In this document: piece after piece, positions 1-28,423 of the stretch | Numbering within the stretch: the first letter of the stretch is position 1 | Layout: each line of letters begins with the position of its first letter | The notes under the pieces: generated by a model | Seen by the model: the letters and a program-made list of their open reading frames with translations, nothing else | Databases searched by the model: none | Told to the model about the DNA's origin: nothing | Made by a program: the position numbers and the translations under genes | Assembly: GCF_027596085.1 (NCBI RefSeq) | Contig: NC_072457.1 | Coordinates: 26,286,125-26,350,124, forward strand | DNA length: 64,000 nucleotides | Source: Anoplopoma fimbria | Lineage: Eukaryota > Chordata > Actinopteri > Perciformes > Anoplopomatidae | Reading direction: 5' to 3'

Positions 1-137
1 GTCCTCTAATGTTCATTTTTATTACCAACCAGTGTGTTTGTTTAATGGGTGAGTCTCAATCTAAATGACGCCAATACAACCTCTCTTAACAGGCACTCGT
101 AATCTCACTTGGAGATGTTTGTCTTGGGGGGGGCGCA

Positions 138-335
138 GATCCTGGTGGCCGAGTGGTTAAGAGGGCACAGACCATGTAACTGCACTGTGTTTGGTACCAT
201 CCCAACTGGGCACCTTTGCCTTCATGTCATTCTCCTGTCTCTATTTACAAACATTACTTTCTGTCTGTATCTCTACTGTCACTGTCTCATTAAGACATAC
301 TGCAAAAAAATGATCTTCAAGATAGAAAGAGAGAC
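138..335 (+). mobile_element. tRNA-derived SINE fragment
   Basis: It begins with a tRNA-like A box (GGTGGCCGAGTGGTTAAGA) and continues with the pyrimidine-rich body common in teleost SINEs (CTTTGCCTTCATGTCATTCT, then CTGTCTGTATCTCTACTGTC). The B box is lost and the A-rich tail is degraded. It lies in a TMED1 intron in the sense direction. Confidence 0.6.
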
Positions 336-404
336 AAAGGTTGACTTCTGAATATCATTATCTAGTTGCTAAGTGTGTGTATGTATTTGTTTGTGCACAT
401 CCAG

Positions 405-3400
405 GTGATCGCGGGTGCTGGTATGGATGTAGACTTTACCATCATCTCTCCAGAAGGCATCCGGCTCATCATGGAGTCTCGACGCTCTGATGGAGTCCAC
501 GTGTTAGTGCTTCTTTACATTGGCCTGAATCCATATTTCGCTCTACTGAGCTAGCACGGTTGATCTGTTGCTCTATATTTGACATCATTTCCTGTTATTC
601 CAGGGTGGAGCCGACGGTGGAGGGAGACTATGAAATCTGCTTTGACAACAGCTTCAGTCGCTTCTCAGAGAAGATGGTGTTCTTTGAGATCATCATCGAG
701 GGTCAAGGAGGAGATGTGGGCGGAGATGAAGAGTGGCCGGGATTAGTGGAGCCTGATGGGAGCCTTCTGGAGTACAAGCTGGACGACATTCGGGTGAGAT
801 GGTAGTTTAGGGATTGGAAATTAATTTATAAAGGAAATCTAGTTCACTTTGCATTTGACCTCTAAATACACCCCAATTGTTGGCATATATACACAACTAA
901 TGTCTGCACAACATCCGTTGAGTACGAGGGGAGATAGTTGTAACAGGTTTGTTGTGTAGTTGCAACCCAGTTCAGATTGCAAACATGTTTTAATCAGTCA
1001 TGAACAGTATGAATACAGCTTTTTGTCAGGTTTAGATATCAAATACTGTTCAGTAGCTTGGCTGTTTAAATAATAAGGCTAGCATCATTCTGAATGTTTC
1101 TTATTGTCAGCAAATCCCATGAAAAGATCAAAACCAACAATCAACTGATCCGACAGACACATATTGTCTGTTTGCCATAGAGCTCCATTGTTGTACAAAA
1201 ACTATTAAAGGAACATCAGTGAGCCTCGTTGTTGCACTGGGTGAAATGTTCCTACATTAGGACGAACATACATACTGTAGTTTATTTTGTCAATCCAAAT
1301 ACACCGTCCTGTTGCGGTAAATACTCCCTAGAGTATATTAATCCACACCTTAAAATGGTCCCCAACAAAGGCACTGTTTAATATTGTTTTGGTCACTTTT
1401 GCTAAAAAATACAGTGACCAGCTGTTTTATGAACTTATTGATTACATTACACTACATTACAGTCATTTGGCAGACGCTTTTATCCAAAGCGACTTACAAT
1501 AAGTGGGGCGGCTGTGGCGTAGTGGAGAGCAAGGTAGTTCTCCAATCAGAGGGTCGGTGGTTCGATACCCGGCTTCAGCAGTCGATGTGTCCTTGGGCAA
1601 GACACTTAACCCCAAGTTGCTCCTGAAGGCTTGCCATCGGTGTGGACTGGATGTTGCATGAATGTTAGTTAGAGTCTGATGGTGGCACCTTGCATGGTAG
1701 CCTGTCATCAGTGTGTGAATGGGTGAATGATATGTAATATACTACTGATTGTAAGTCGCTTTGGATAAAAGCGTCTGCTAAATGACTGTAATGTAATGTA
1801 ATGTAATGTGTATTCAACATAGGTATTCAAGAGAACTACTAGTCACCAGAAGTCATAAGTGCATCTCCTTTCTTAAATAGCATCTAAAAGCATAAACCAG
1901 AGCAAAAGTATAGTGCAGAAGCAAATTACTACGAAGACAATAAGTGCAACAAACTAATACGAATACAATAAGTGCTACAAACTAATACGAATACAATAAG
2001 TGCAACAAACTAATACGAATACAATAAGTGCAGCTGTGACCGGGTGGATCGGCCGCAGGGACCTCTGAGCGACGGGGCAACCAGTCGCCCCGAGGCAGCA
2101 GAGCGAAGTGGTCGGGCGGGGGTGTAGGGCTTGACCATGGCCTGGAGATAGGAAGGAGCTGTTCCTTTCACTGCCCTGTAGGCTAGCACCAGAGTCTTAA
2201 ACTGGATGCGAGCTCTTACAGGGAGCCAGTGTAGAGAACGGAGAAGGGAAGTTGTGTGGGAGAACTTGGGGCGATTGAACACCAGACGTGCTGCAGCTTT
2301 CTGGACAAGCTCCAGAGGTCTGATGGCCGACGCCGGGGCTCCGGCAAGTAGTGAGTTGCAGTAGTCCAGGCGGGAGATGACCAGAGCCTGGATGAGCACC
2401 TGCGCCGTCTCCTCAGTGAGGAAGGGGCGAATCCTCCTGATGTTGTAGAGGAGGAATCTGCACCCAGATTCCTCACAGTCCAAGTTGGCGTCACCACGGT
2501 ATCATCAATGGTGATGGACAGGTCTCGTGCGGGCAGCCCTTCCCCGGGAGGAACAGTAGCTAACAAATTGAATTTGAGGCTGAGTGCCACAGTCGGAATG
2601 GGGAAGTGGGAAAGTATTGAAAGACGCAGTTGTGGTTTTGGTCTCCTTGTGAGATCTGCTGACTTTATGGAAATAACGTCAGTCTTAACTTTTAACTGGT
2701 ACACATCTACTAGAAGACTCATAACTGCTAACACTTGCTGGGAACATGAGCTACTCTGGGGGTCAGACCAGTGAGACCAAGCCACAGTGATGGTTTGGTC
2801 TATAACATAACCCAACATTATGATTTGCCAGCTGACATGCTGAGATTTACCACTTAATCAAAACCAGCAAGGAAAATAACCATGTCTGCTTAATTTGACA
2901 GAGCATGTGTCGAGAGTGGTTTAAAATTCTGTGTACTTTTGAGTCTTCTGTGTCTTTCACTTCCACTTCTCTCTCTCATTACAGCCACAGCTTTTTTTTT
3001 AAATCCCTCAAACTTTCCCCATATTTTTCGTAGGAGTCCATGGATTCTCTGCACAAACGCTTGGAGCGCAGCCGGCAGATGCAGACGGTGTTGCGGGCTT
3101 TTGAGGCGCGGGACCGAAACCTTCTGGAGGACAACCTGTGGAGGGTTTCCTTCTGGTCCTGCGCCAGTGTGCTGGTGATGCTGTGTGTGGCCTTTACCCA
3201 GGTAAATGGAGCACCGACACAACGCACAACACTTCTAATTTGAATCCGTCGCACACCAACATCATGCTATCTCTCTGTGTGTATTTNNNNNNNNNNNNNN
3301 NNNNNNNNNNNNNNNNNNNNNNNNNNNNNNNNNNNNNNNNNNNNNNNNNNNNNNNNNNNNNNNNNNNNNNNNNNNNNNNNNNNNNNAAAGTAATAATAAT

Positions 3401-6400
3401 AATAATAATAATAATCAACTTTATTAGTCCCACAATGGGAAATTATTTCTGCATTCTAACCCATCCCGGAGGAGCAGTGGGCTGCAATGAAGCGCCCGGG
3501 AGCAACTGGGGTTAGTGTCTCGCTAAGGACACCGGCATGTTGCCTGTAGAGGGGCTTGAACCACCAAGTATAGTAAGTCGAAAAAGTCAAACTAGTATGT
3601 CGAAAAAGTAATGGTATATGTAAAAAAAAGTCATATTATAGTATGTCGAAAAAGTGAAAAGGTCAGGAGTATAGTATGTCTAAAAATGTCATAGTATTAT
3701 GTTGAAAAAGTTATTCTATAGTATGTCGGACAAGTCATAAATAGTATGTCAAAAAGTGAAAAAAGTTATAGTATTATGTCGGTGCTGAAAAAAAGTCACA
3801 GTATATTTATTATCAAGTATAGAATAGTATGCTGAATAAGTCATATAGTCATAGTATATTTTGTCAGAATAAGTCATAGAATAGTATGTTGAATAAGTCA
3901 TGGTATAGTATGTCGAAAAAAAGTGAATAAAGTCATAGTATAGTATGTTGAAAAAAAGTCATAGTATTGTATGTCGAAAAAGTGAATAAAGTCATAGTAT
4001 AGTATGTTGAAAAAAAAATGTTGAAAAAAGTTGAAAAAAGTCATAGTATATTTTGTCAGAATAAGTCATAGAATAGTATGCCGGAATAAGTCATGGTATA
4101 GTATGTCGAAAAAAAAGTGAATAAAGTCATAGTATAGTATGTTGAAAAAGTAAAAAATAGTATAGTATTGAAAAAAAGTGAAAAAAGTCATAGTATAGTA
4201 TGTGAAAAAGTCATAGTATAGTATGTCGAAAAAAAGTTGAAAAAAGTCATAGTATAGTATGTCAGAATAAGTCATAGTATAGTATTTCGAATAAGTCATA
4301 GTATAGTATGTCGAAAAAAGTGAATAAAGTCATAGTATAGTATGTTGAAAGAAAGTGAAAAAGTCATAGTATAGTATGTTGAAAAAGTTGAAAAAAGTCA
4401 TAGTATATTTTGTCAGAATAAGTCATAGAATAGTATGCCGAAAAGTCATAGTATAGTATGTCGAAAAAAAAGTGAAAAGTCATAGTATAGTATGTTGAAA
4501 AAAGTCATAGTATTGTATGTTAAAAAAGTGAATAAAGTCATAGTATAGTATGTTGTCATAGTATAAGTATGAATGAAAAAGTTGAAAAAAAGTCATAGTA
4601 TAGTATGTCGGAATAAATCATAGTATAGTATTTCGTAATAAGTCGTAGTATAGTATGTCGAAAAAAGTGAATAAAGTCATAGTATAGTATGTTGAAAAAA
4701 GTCATAGTATTGTATGTTGAAAAAAGTTGAAAAAAGTCATAGTATATTTTGTCAGAATAAGTCATAGAATAGTATTTCGGAATAAGTCATAGTATAGTAT
4801 GTCGAAAAAAGTGAATAAAGTCATAGTATAGTATGTTGAAAAAAGTCATAGTATTGTATGTTGAAAAAAGTGAATAAAGTCATAGTATAGTTTGTCAGAA
4901 AAAGAAAAAGTTAAAGAATAGTAAAAAGTCATAGTATAGTATGTCAAAAAAAGTGAATAAAGTCATAGTATAGTATGTTGAAAAAAGTCATAGTATTGTA
5001 TGTTGAAAAAGTTGAAAAAAGTCATAGTATATTTTGTCAGAATAAGTCATAGAATAGTATGTCGGAATAAGTCATGGTATAGTATGTCTAAAAAAAAGTG
5101 AATAAAGTCATAGTATAGTATGTTGAAAAAAGTCATAGTATTGTATGTTGAAAAAAAGTGAATAAAGTCATAGTCATAGTATATGTCAGAATAAGTCATA
5201 GTATAGTATTTCGTGAATAAGTCATAGTATAGTATGTCGAAAAAAGTGAATAAAGTCATAGTATAGTATGTTGAAAAAAGTCATAGTATTGTATGTTGAA
5301 AAAAGTTGAAAAAAGTCATAGTATATTTTGTTGAAGAAAAGTTGAAAATAAGTCATGGTATAGTATGTCGAAAAAAAGTGAATAAAGTCATAGTATAGTA
5401 TGTTGAAAAAGTCATAGTATTGTATGTCGAAAAAGTGAATAAAGTCATAGTATAGTATGTCAGAAAAAGAAAAAAAGTCATAGTATAGTATTTCGAATAA
5501 AGTCATAGTATAGTATGTTGAAAAAAGTCATAGTATAGTATGTTGAAAAAAAGTGAATAAAGTCATAGTATAGTATGTTGAAAAAGTTGAAAAAAAGTCA
5601 TAGTATATTTTGTCAGAATAAGTCATAGAATAGTATGCCGAATAAGTCATGGTATAGTATGTCAAAAAAAGTGAATAAAGTCATAGTATAGTATGTTGAA
5701 AAAAGTCATAGTATAGTATGTCGAAAAAAGAATAAAGTCATAGTATAGTATGTTGAATAAGTCATAGTATAGTATGTTGAAAAAAGTGAATAAAGTCATA
5801 GTATAGTATGTTGAAAAAAGTCATAGTATTGTATGTTGAAAAAGTTGAAAAAAAGTCATAGTATATTTTGTCAGAATAAGTCATAGAATAGTATGCCGGA
5901 ATAAGTCATGGTATAGTATGTCGAAAAAAAGTGAATAAAGTCATAGTATAGTATGTTGAAAAAGTCGTAGTATGTCGAAAAAAGTGAATAAAGTCATAGT
6001 ATAGTATGTTGAAAAAAGTCATAGTATTGTATGTTGAAAAAAAGTTGAAAAAAAGTCATAGTATATTTTGTCAGAATAAGTCATAGAATAGTATGCCGGA
6101 ATAAGTCATGGTATAGTATGTCGAAAAAAAGTGAATAAAGTCATAGTATAGTATGTTGAAAAAGTCATAGTATTGTATGTCGAAAAAAAGTGAATAAAGT
6201 CATAGTATAGTATGTGAAAAAAAAAAAAAAGTCATAGTATAGTATTTCGGAATAAGTCATAGTATAGTATGTCGTGAATAAGTCGTAGTATAGTATGTTG
6301 AAAGAAAGTGAATAAAGTCATAGTATAGTATGTTGAAAAAAAAGTTGAAAAAAGTCATAGTATATTTTGTCAGAATAAGTCATAGAATAGTATTTCGGAA

Positions 6401-7778
6401 TAAGTCATAGTATAGTATGTAAAAAAGTGAAAAAGTCATAGTATAGTATGTGAAAAAAAAGAAAAAAAGTCATAGTATAGTATGTCGATAAAAGTTGAAA
6501 AAAAGTCATAGTATAGTATGTCGGAATAAAGTCATAGTATAGTATTTTGAATAAGTCATAGTATAGTATGTCGAAAAAAAGTGAATAAAGTCATAGTATA
6601 GTATGTTGAAAAAGTCATAGTATTGTATGTTGAAAAAAAGTTGAAAAAAAAGTCATAGTATATTTTGTCAGAATAAGTCATAGAATAGTATGTCGGAATA
6701 AGTCATGGTATAGTATGTCGAATAAGTCATAAAAAAAGTGAATAAAGTCATAGTATAGTATGTTGAAAAAAGTCGTAGTATTGTATGTCGAGAAAAGTGA
6801 ATAAAGTCATAGTATAGTATGTCGAAAAAGAAAAAAAGTCATAGTATAGTATTTGAAAAAAGTTGAATAAGTCATAGTATAGTATGTATGTAAAAAGTCG
6901 TAGTATAGTATGTCGAAAAAGTGAATGAAAAAAGTCATAGTATTGTATGTTGAAAAAAGTTGAAAAAAAGTCATAGTATATTTTGTCAGAATAAGTCATA
7001 GAATAGTATGCCGGAATAAGTCATGGTATAGTATGTAAAAAAAGTGAATAAAGTCATAGTATAGTATGTTGAAAAAGTTACAGTAGTATTGTATGTTGAA
7101 AAAAAGTTGAAAAAAGTCATAGTCATAGTATTTTGTGAAAAAAGAATAAGTCATAGAATAGTATGCCGGAATAAGTCATGGTATAGTATGTCGGAAAAAA
7201 GTGAATAAAGTCATAGTATAGTAAAAAAAAAAGTGAAAAAAGTGAATAAAGTCATAGTATAGTATGTTGAAAAAAAAAATGTTGAAAAAAGTCATAGTAT
7301 ATTTTGTCAGAATAAGTCATAGAATAGTATGCCGGAATAAGTCATGGTATAGTATGTCGAAAAAAAGTGAATAAAGTCATAGTATAGTATGTTGAAAAAG
7401 TCGTAGTATTGTATGTCGAAAAAAAAGTGAATAAAGTCATAGTATAGTATGTTGAAAAAAGTCATAGTATTGTATGTTGAAAAAAGTTGAAAAAAGTCAT
7501 AGTATATTTTGTCAGAATAAGTCATAGAATAGTATGCCGGAATAAGTCATGGTATAGTATGTCGAAAAAAGTGAATAAAGTCATAGTATAGTATGTTGAA
7601 AAAGTCATAGTATTGTATGTCGAAAAAAGTGAATAAAGTCATAGTATAGTATGTCAAAAAAAGTTGAAAAAAAGTCATAGTATAGTATGTCGGAATAAAT
7701 CATAGTATAGTATTTCGGAATAAGTCATAGTATAGTATGTCGTAATAGTTCGACGATAAGCGGAGGGTCTGCACATAG
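405..7778 (+). CDS. tmed1: TMED1, transmembrane emp24 domain protein 1 (p24 gamma family), 3' part
   Basis: p24 proteins are type I membrane cargo receptors of COPI/COPII vesicles between ER and Golgi. Seen exons: 405-502 and 604-793 (rest of the GOLD domain, with [10 protein letters not shown] and [10 protein letters not shown]), 3034-3201 (coiled coil with [20 protein letters not shown], then the TM segment), and a terminal exon 7749-7778 reading FDDKRRVCT then TAG. Phases agree: 502 ends after two bases of a Val codon completed at 604, and 793 and 3201 end on whole codons. The signal peptide and first exon(s) lie left of the window. The terminal exon starts directly at satellite DNA. Joining CAG at 3201 to TTC at 7749 stays in frame but leaves out about seven residues that relatives carry just after the TM segment, so part of this exon is probably missing from the assembly or lost. 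TMED1 is preferred over TMED5 because DNM2 is the neighbour. Confidence 0.88.
1442..1806. mobile_element. Composite element: tRNA-like SINE body inside long terminal inverted repeats
   Basis: The ends 1460-1500 and 1748-1788 are inverted copies of a 41-bp sequence (starts CAGTCATTTGGCAGACGC) with one mismatch. They are extended outward by short ATTAC/GTAAT repeats. Between them lies a tRNA-like body with an A-box-like GGCGTAGTGGAGAG and B box GGTTCGATACC, followed by GTCCTTGGGCAAGACACTTA. A degraded reverse-oriented relative is at 55165-55380. The inverted ends suggest movement as a non-autonomous DNA element that carries SINE sequence. The class is inferred. Confidence 0.7.
2010..2812 (-). 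mobile_element. Non-LTR retrotransposon fragment (C-terminal reverse transcriptase region)
   Basis: Minus-strand translation gives a block typical of fish LINEs: [61 protein letters not shown]. Farther 5' in another frame are [12 protein letters not shown] and [10 protein letters not shown], so there is at least one frameshift and probably a small deletion between the palm and thumb regions. It is a dead 5'-truncated copy in a TMED1 intron, antisense to that gene. I read it as CR1/L2-like, but the clade is not certain. Confidence 0.75.
3287..3386. other. Assembly gap (100 N)
   Basis: Exactly 100 N, the usual placeholder for a gap of unknown size. It lies in the last TMED1 intron, next to repeats and the large satellite, so the true distance and content are unknown. 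Confidence 0.98.
3388..3565. repeat. (TAA)n tract plus interspersed-repeat fragment
   Basis: A short AAT/TAA tract is followed by CAACTTTATTAGTCCCACAA and a GC-richer stretch with GGAGCAGTGGGCTGCAATGA and GGACACCGGCATGTTG. This combination is familiar as a dispersed repeat in fish genomes, with TTTATTAGTCCC resembling a reversed LINE 3' tail. It separates the gap from the satellite. Confidence 0.5.
3566..7748. repeat. AT-rich satellite with higher-order units in last TMED1 intron
   Basis: About 4.2 kb of tandem units of roughly 25-35 bp built on GTCATAGTATAGTATGT followed by TCGAAAAAAGTGAATAA-type spacers. Variants recur in a fixed order: ...TATGTTGAAAAAA, ...TATTGTATGTTG, ...TATATTTTGTCAGAATA, ...AGAATAGTATGCCGGAATA, ...ATGGTATAGTATGTCG. 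The TATATTTTGTCAGAATAAG variant appears about 13 times, 200-350 bp apart, showing a higher-order repeat. Long open frames here ([12 protein letters not shown]) are repeat artefacts. The array ends at the first base of the TMED1 terminal exon. Confidence 0.95.
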
Positions 7779-9612
7779 AGGGATTATTTTGCAGTGATGA
7801 TAGAGGAGAACAATCAAGAACAAGATGTTTAGCTGGTTACCCATTCAGACTATGCTCCATTATTTTTCATTTAGTCTACATGAACACCAGCATTCAGCAT
7901 CAGTTTTAATGGATCTTACGTCTTTTAAGATCAGCTTGTGAGCAATAACTAAATATTATTAGATCATGAAGGGTAACCAGATGAGAAACCTGAAGATGGT
8001 TATTTGAATTTATTTAGTGCCTTCAATGTCAAATCTTACCACAAACCAATGAGGAAATACATTTGAAAGGCACTGCCTGCAAAGACAATGTTTGTGAAAC
8101 TGGTGAGAGGTTTTTGGAATATTTTGTTGAAGGTGAAATTATCCTTACTAAAGGTTTAAGGTCAGTTACATGACACAACTCAAATGATTTACAAAACTTC
8201 TTGTCTGCCAGTTTACAAGGGATAACAATGTGCAATAGTGTCATTGGCGTATTTTTTCTTCATGAAAGTTAAAGATCTCTCCATCATATCAGTGAGGTGT
8301 CCATCTAACCGGGCGTTTCCTTGGTTACAGCCGTGGTGATGGTTAGTTCTTTTGAGTTGTTACTGATTTCTTTTCACGTTCAAGTCTATTATGACATGTT
8401 GACCAGTAAGAATGTAGAATATAAGAAAGAGGAATGATTTGCAGTTTGATTGCCAATAATATACATGGTGTCAGTACTCTTCCGGACAATAATGTAGTAC
8501 GTATGTGTATGTCAGTTCAGATATGTATCAGGATAATTCAGTGTGAACATACTGATTGTTAGATGCGTGTTTTTGTGTCCCTGGCTTCTGTTCGGTTTTC
8601 TAGATGATCAAACTTTCTTTTTTTTTCTCAGATGTATGTTTTTGTCAACAGAATGTGACATTTTGATTCTGCTCAGACAGCCACTGTCTGTGTTTTTTTT
8701 TAAATAATGAGAACAGGCTTTTATTACATATTCAGTAGAATAAGTTAAAAAAATTCAGGTTTACATGAGAGTCGTTGATATTAATAATGCATTTTTTTAC
8801 ACAGGAAATACTTGGTTTTATTTCTTCAACGAATAAAAAATGGTGACACAGATTTATCTTTTTAAGTGTGTTCTGTCATGACTCACATACTGTGCATGTA
8901 AAGCATGAGAAACCTCAGTGCTGTTAACACTGAAATGTTTCATGATAGCATATGCAGCATTCAACCACAAGAAACCAGAAGAATTTGGTGTAATTTGTAT
9001 GTTTTATACAAGGCTGTTTTTATACATAGCCCTGCTTGTCAATAAGCAGTATTTTCCCCAGAACCACTTGGAGGAAGCAATCAAGAGACCAAACGTGTAT
9101 AAACACACTTTATTTCTGCTGATGTAGCTCCCCCTAACGCCTGACCTTTAAAACTTATAAAAAACACTTTCAAAAACAAATTTGACATTATCTGACTTTA
9201 AGTTGAAGTTGTTATAAAGGTTAAATACCAAGTATATTTCATTAGATATTTAAAGAATCAGCATCAATTAACTGCACTTGCTGATGAATAGTAATATCCG
9301 AAAAACACAGGGTTTGATGAAATTGCCAAGTTCCTACATTGTGGCATTTCTGCTTTATATCGAACTGTAAAGTGACACAGGCTGCGATAGAGGAGTTTAT
9401 GAGTTCAATTTTAAGTTCATAGTATAAATGAACAGATTGAACCTAGTAGTATCTTGCAAAATTTAAGAAAAAAAACATTTGCAGGAGTGTTAATTACATT
9501 ACTCTCTAGTGTTGTAGGAAGAAATAACAAGACAAAAGAAAAATCATTTCATGATACGGTTTCTTGATGTTTTAATTTGACACACATATTTTTCTACCAT
9601 TTCCTCGTTGAC
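7779..9612 (+). other. TMED1 3' UTR and intergenic DNA
   Basis: Directly after the TMED1 stop (TAG 7776-7778). An AATAAA at 8832-8837 could end a UTR of about 1.06 kb. No repeat or reading frame stands out. The distal part is also downstream of the minus-strand candidate gene at 9613-10225. Confidence 0.45.
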
Positions 9613-10225
9613 TCATCCACCCTCAGATTTGGCAGACTCTTTAAGTAAGGAATTATGAGACAAAATATTTCAATAGTACTTTAATTTAAAAGATATTTAA
9701 AAGAGAAAAACGGATGTTTATTGAACTACAGTTTACATTAAATACTAGAAATGCAGTTTAAGCTTAATAACACACCTGTATGTACAGAGGTTATCAGTTA
9801 CGTTGTGGAGAGGCAGGCCTAACACAAAGAAGATGATCCAGCCACATCCTTTACCATTTTCCTGCATCTTCGCCTTCATTAAACGTCTATTAAAAAACAA
9901 ATCATCAACAGTTTCATAATGAGGATATGGGACACAGCTCTGGACAACAGAAACACTTTGGTACACCTGAACTTCTTAAGCCAGATGCTTCCAGCTCGTG
10001 ATGACTGAACCCGATTTGAGTCCAAGTCGGAGTGCTCGACATCCTGAGTTTCCTTCACCAGTGGTTGGGACGAGATGGGATGTGTGGAGGTCGCCTGTGT
10101 GAGAAGACCATGCAAAGATTTCTACGCTCAGTTTCTGTTCTTAATCGGATTAGAAGCAGCTGACAGACACAACGGAGAGGGAAAAGATCTCTAGAGAACA
10201 GGAGAGATTGCATACCTTCAGTCAT
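9613..10225 (-). CDS. Candidate 51-aa protein gene of unknown function behind tandem X-boxes
   Basis: Not recognised. Proposed exons: 10216-10225 (ATG ACT GAA G, donor GTATGC), 9855-9974 (acceptor TTAAG, donor GTAAAG) and 9613-9638 (acceptor TTAAAG, stop TGA). All joins are phase 1 and the total is 156 nt, so the frame closes exactly. The product begins MTEEVQVYQS, has a middle CVPYPHYETVDDLFFNRRLM and ends ESAKSEGG. It is hydrophilic, without signal peptide or TM segment. The start is about 60 bp below two RFX-type X-boxes, which suggests a ciliary gene, but that is inference. Weak points are the poor pyrimidine tract before 9974 and an open alternative frame (10115-9879) overlapping exon 2. 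A decayed gene or chance is possible. Confidence 0.42.
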
Positions 10226-10283
10226 TCCTGCTCTGGCTCTATGAGCAGCCCGAAAGCTATGAGTAACACTGTCTTTAATGTGT

Positions 10284-10316
10284 GTTGCCATTGGCAACCG
10301 CGGTTACCATGGTAAC
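10284..10316. promoter_or_regulatory. Two adjacent palindromic RFX-type X-box motifs
   Basis: 10284-10298 reads GTTGCCATTGGCAAC and 10303-10316 reads GTTACCATGGTAAC. Each is a perfect palindrome (the first around one central base) matching the GTTGCCATGGCAAC-type X-box bound by RFX factors. They are 4 bp apart. On the minus strand they sit 59-91 bp upstream of the ATG at 10225, the usual place in RFX-driven promoters of ciliary genes. Confidence 0.7.
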
Positions 10317-11561
10317 GCACAGCTCCATCATACAGTCAGGAAGGAAGGAGGGGAGGTCATGCCAGGCTGCGCACAGAAACGTGAAACGTTCTCGTTCTGC
10401 ATGGCTATCTCCATTTGGCTATCATGCGAGTCGAAAGGTCCTGACCTGCACTCTGTTGTGTAATACTCACTGAACTGTACGCTGACAGTCACATGCAGTG
10501 ACAGCGAGTACATGTACTACATGCTTACTGTCATGTGCACGGACAACGATGAATCCAACAACAATAAAACAGACAAAGAAAGGCTTGGTGGTTCATGAGA
10601 ATTTGAGAAAAGAAATGAAGCAAAGAATGTATAACAGCAAGAACAAGCACCAGCCACCACGCCTTATTTTATATTCCTTTATTCAGTCCGTCACTTTATA
10701 CACCTTCTGAAGGCCCTTTTCCTAGCATGAGCCTTTTGTTTATAATGTCTTTTTTTTAAGGTGATGAGTGATTACAAAATATGTTTTGCTCAAGGCACTT
10801 GGATACATATTTCTTTAAGAATGAGCGGTAGGTGGAGGTAACTGTCGGGAGTCTTACCTGAACTACTGCATAATTATCAGTAATACACTAAAAAGACAAA
10901 TGTGCTTTTCCCAGCACCCTTCCTCCCCCTCCTGTGTCTAATTTAATTGGTCCACAAGAGAAACACCATAAACTATAACTGAAAAATATTCAAATAAAGT
11001 AATTAGCCCAAAATATCAAAGCATACAAATTCCATTAGTCAGTCTGAATTTAATAAGCTCATTTGAAGCCTTTAAAAATCAACCAACATTGAAGAAAGAA
11101 AAGACTTTATCGAAAAGTGCTGCTTACTTAATGAGGTGCTTAGTGTGTAAGATTACTGACAAAACGTTAGCAAGTATACAACTCACAAAAACATTACTTC
11201 TAATATAGTGTTCTTACCATTATATAAAAGTTATGAATCGTTTTAAGACACATTTCATTTCAAATGAAACAGCAAAAGATGACTTGCTAGTTCGTAATCT
11301 TTAAGTCAATCACATCATCAAATGTATCCCTTTTCAAAATACTGAATGCAGAAAATGTCATCGTATTCTTGTTAAAAAAGCTACCTACACATAAAGTCAA
11401 ACGTACATTTATAATGTTTCTGAAATGCACAGACTTAAACAGCATCAGATTACCAGTTACAGTAGGACAAAGTTTGTAGTTATAGGAATTCTCATGAAAA
11501 AAATACGACTATCTCTGCTCAAGAGAAATATAAAAGTGTAAACAAAAAGAAAGATGTTTTT

Positions 11562-11606
<45 letters not shown>
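10317..11606 (-). other. DNM2 3' UTR and gap to candidate promoter
   Basis: Follows the DNM2 stop codon on the minus strand. It begins with a (CA)n tract. A minus-strand AATAAA (TTTATT at 10678-10683) could end a 3' UTR of about 0.93 kb. No other gene is seen. Confidence 0.5.
11567..11604. repeat. (GT)n microsatellite, DNM2 3' UTR
   Basis: 19 GT units on the + strand. On the DNM2 sense strand this is (CA)n starting two bases after the TAG stop (11607-11609), so it is the first part of the 3' UTR. Confidence 0.95.

Positions 11607-28423
<16,817 letters not shown>

Larger units (their letters stand above)
794..3033. other. TMED1 intron
   Basis: This 2.2-kb intron lies between the second and third TMED1 exons in the window. 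Apart from the composite SINE/inverted-repeat element and the LINE fragment, I see only AT-rich unique sequence, including three short tandem copies of an ACTAATACGAATACAATAAG-type unit near 1930-2030. Confidence 0.6.

Noticed and set aside
4066..7525. Several minus-strand open frames of 70-95 codons rich in Y, T, D, F
   Set aside because: They are translations of the AT-rich satellite and repeat with its period; no start context or splice signal supports them.
9879..10115. 78-codon minus-strand frame starting MHGLLTQATSTHPISS
   Set aside because: Protein-like, but its frame does not join to the exon below the X-boxes, and the more coherent spliced model overlaps its 3' half in another frame. 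Kept only as a caution for the candidate gene.
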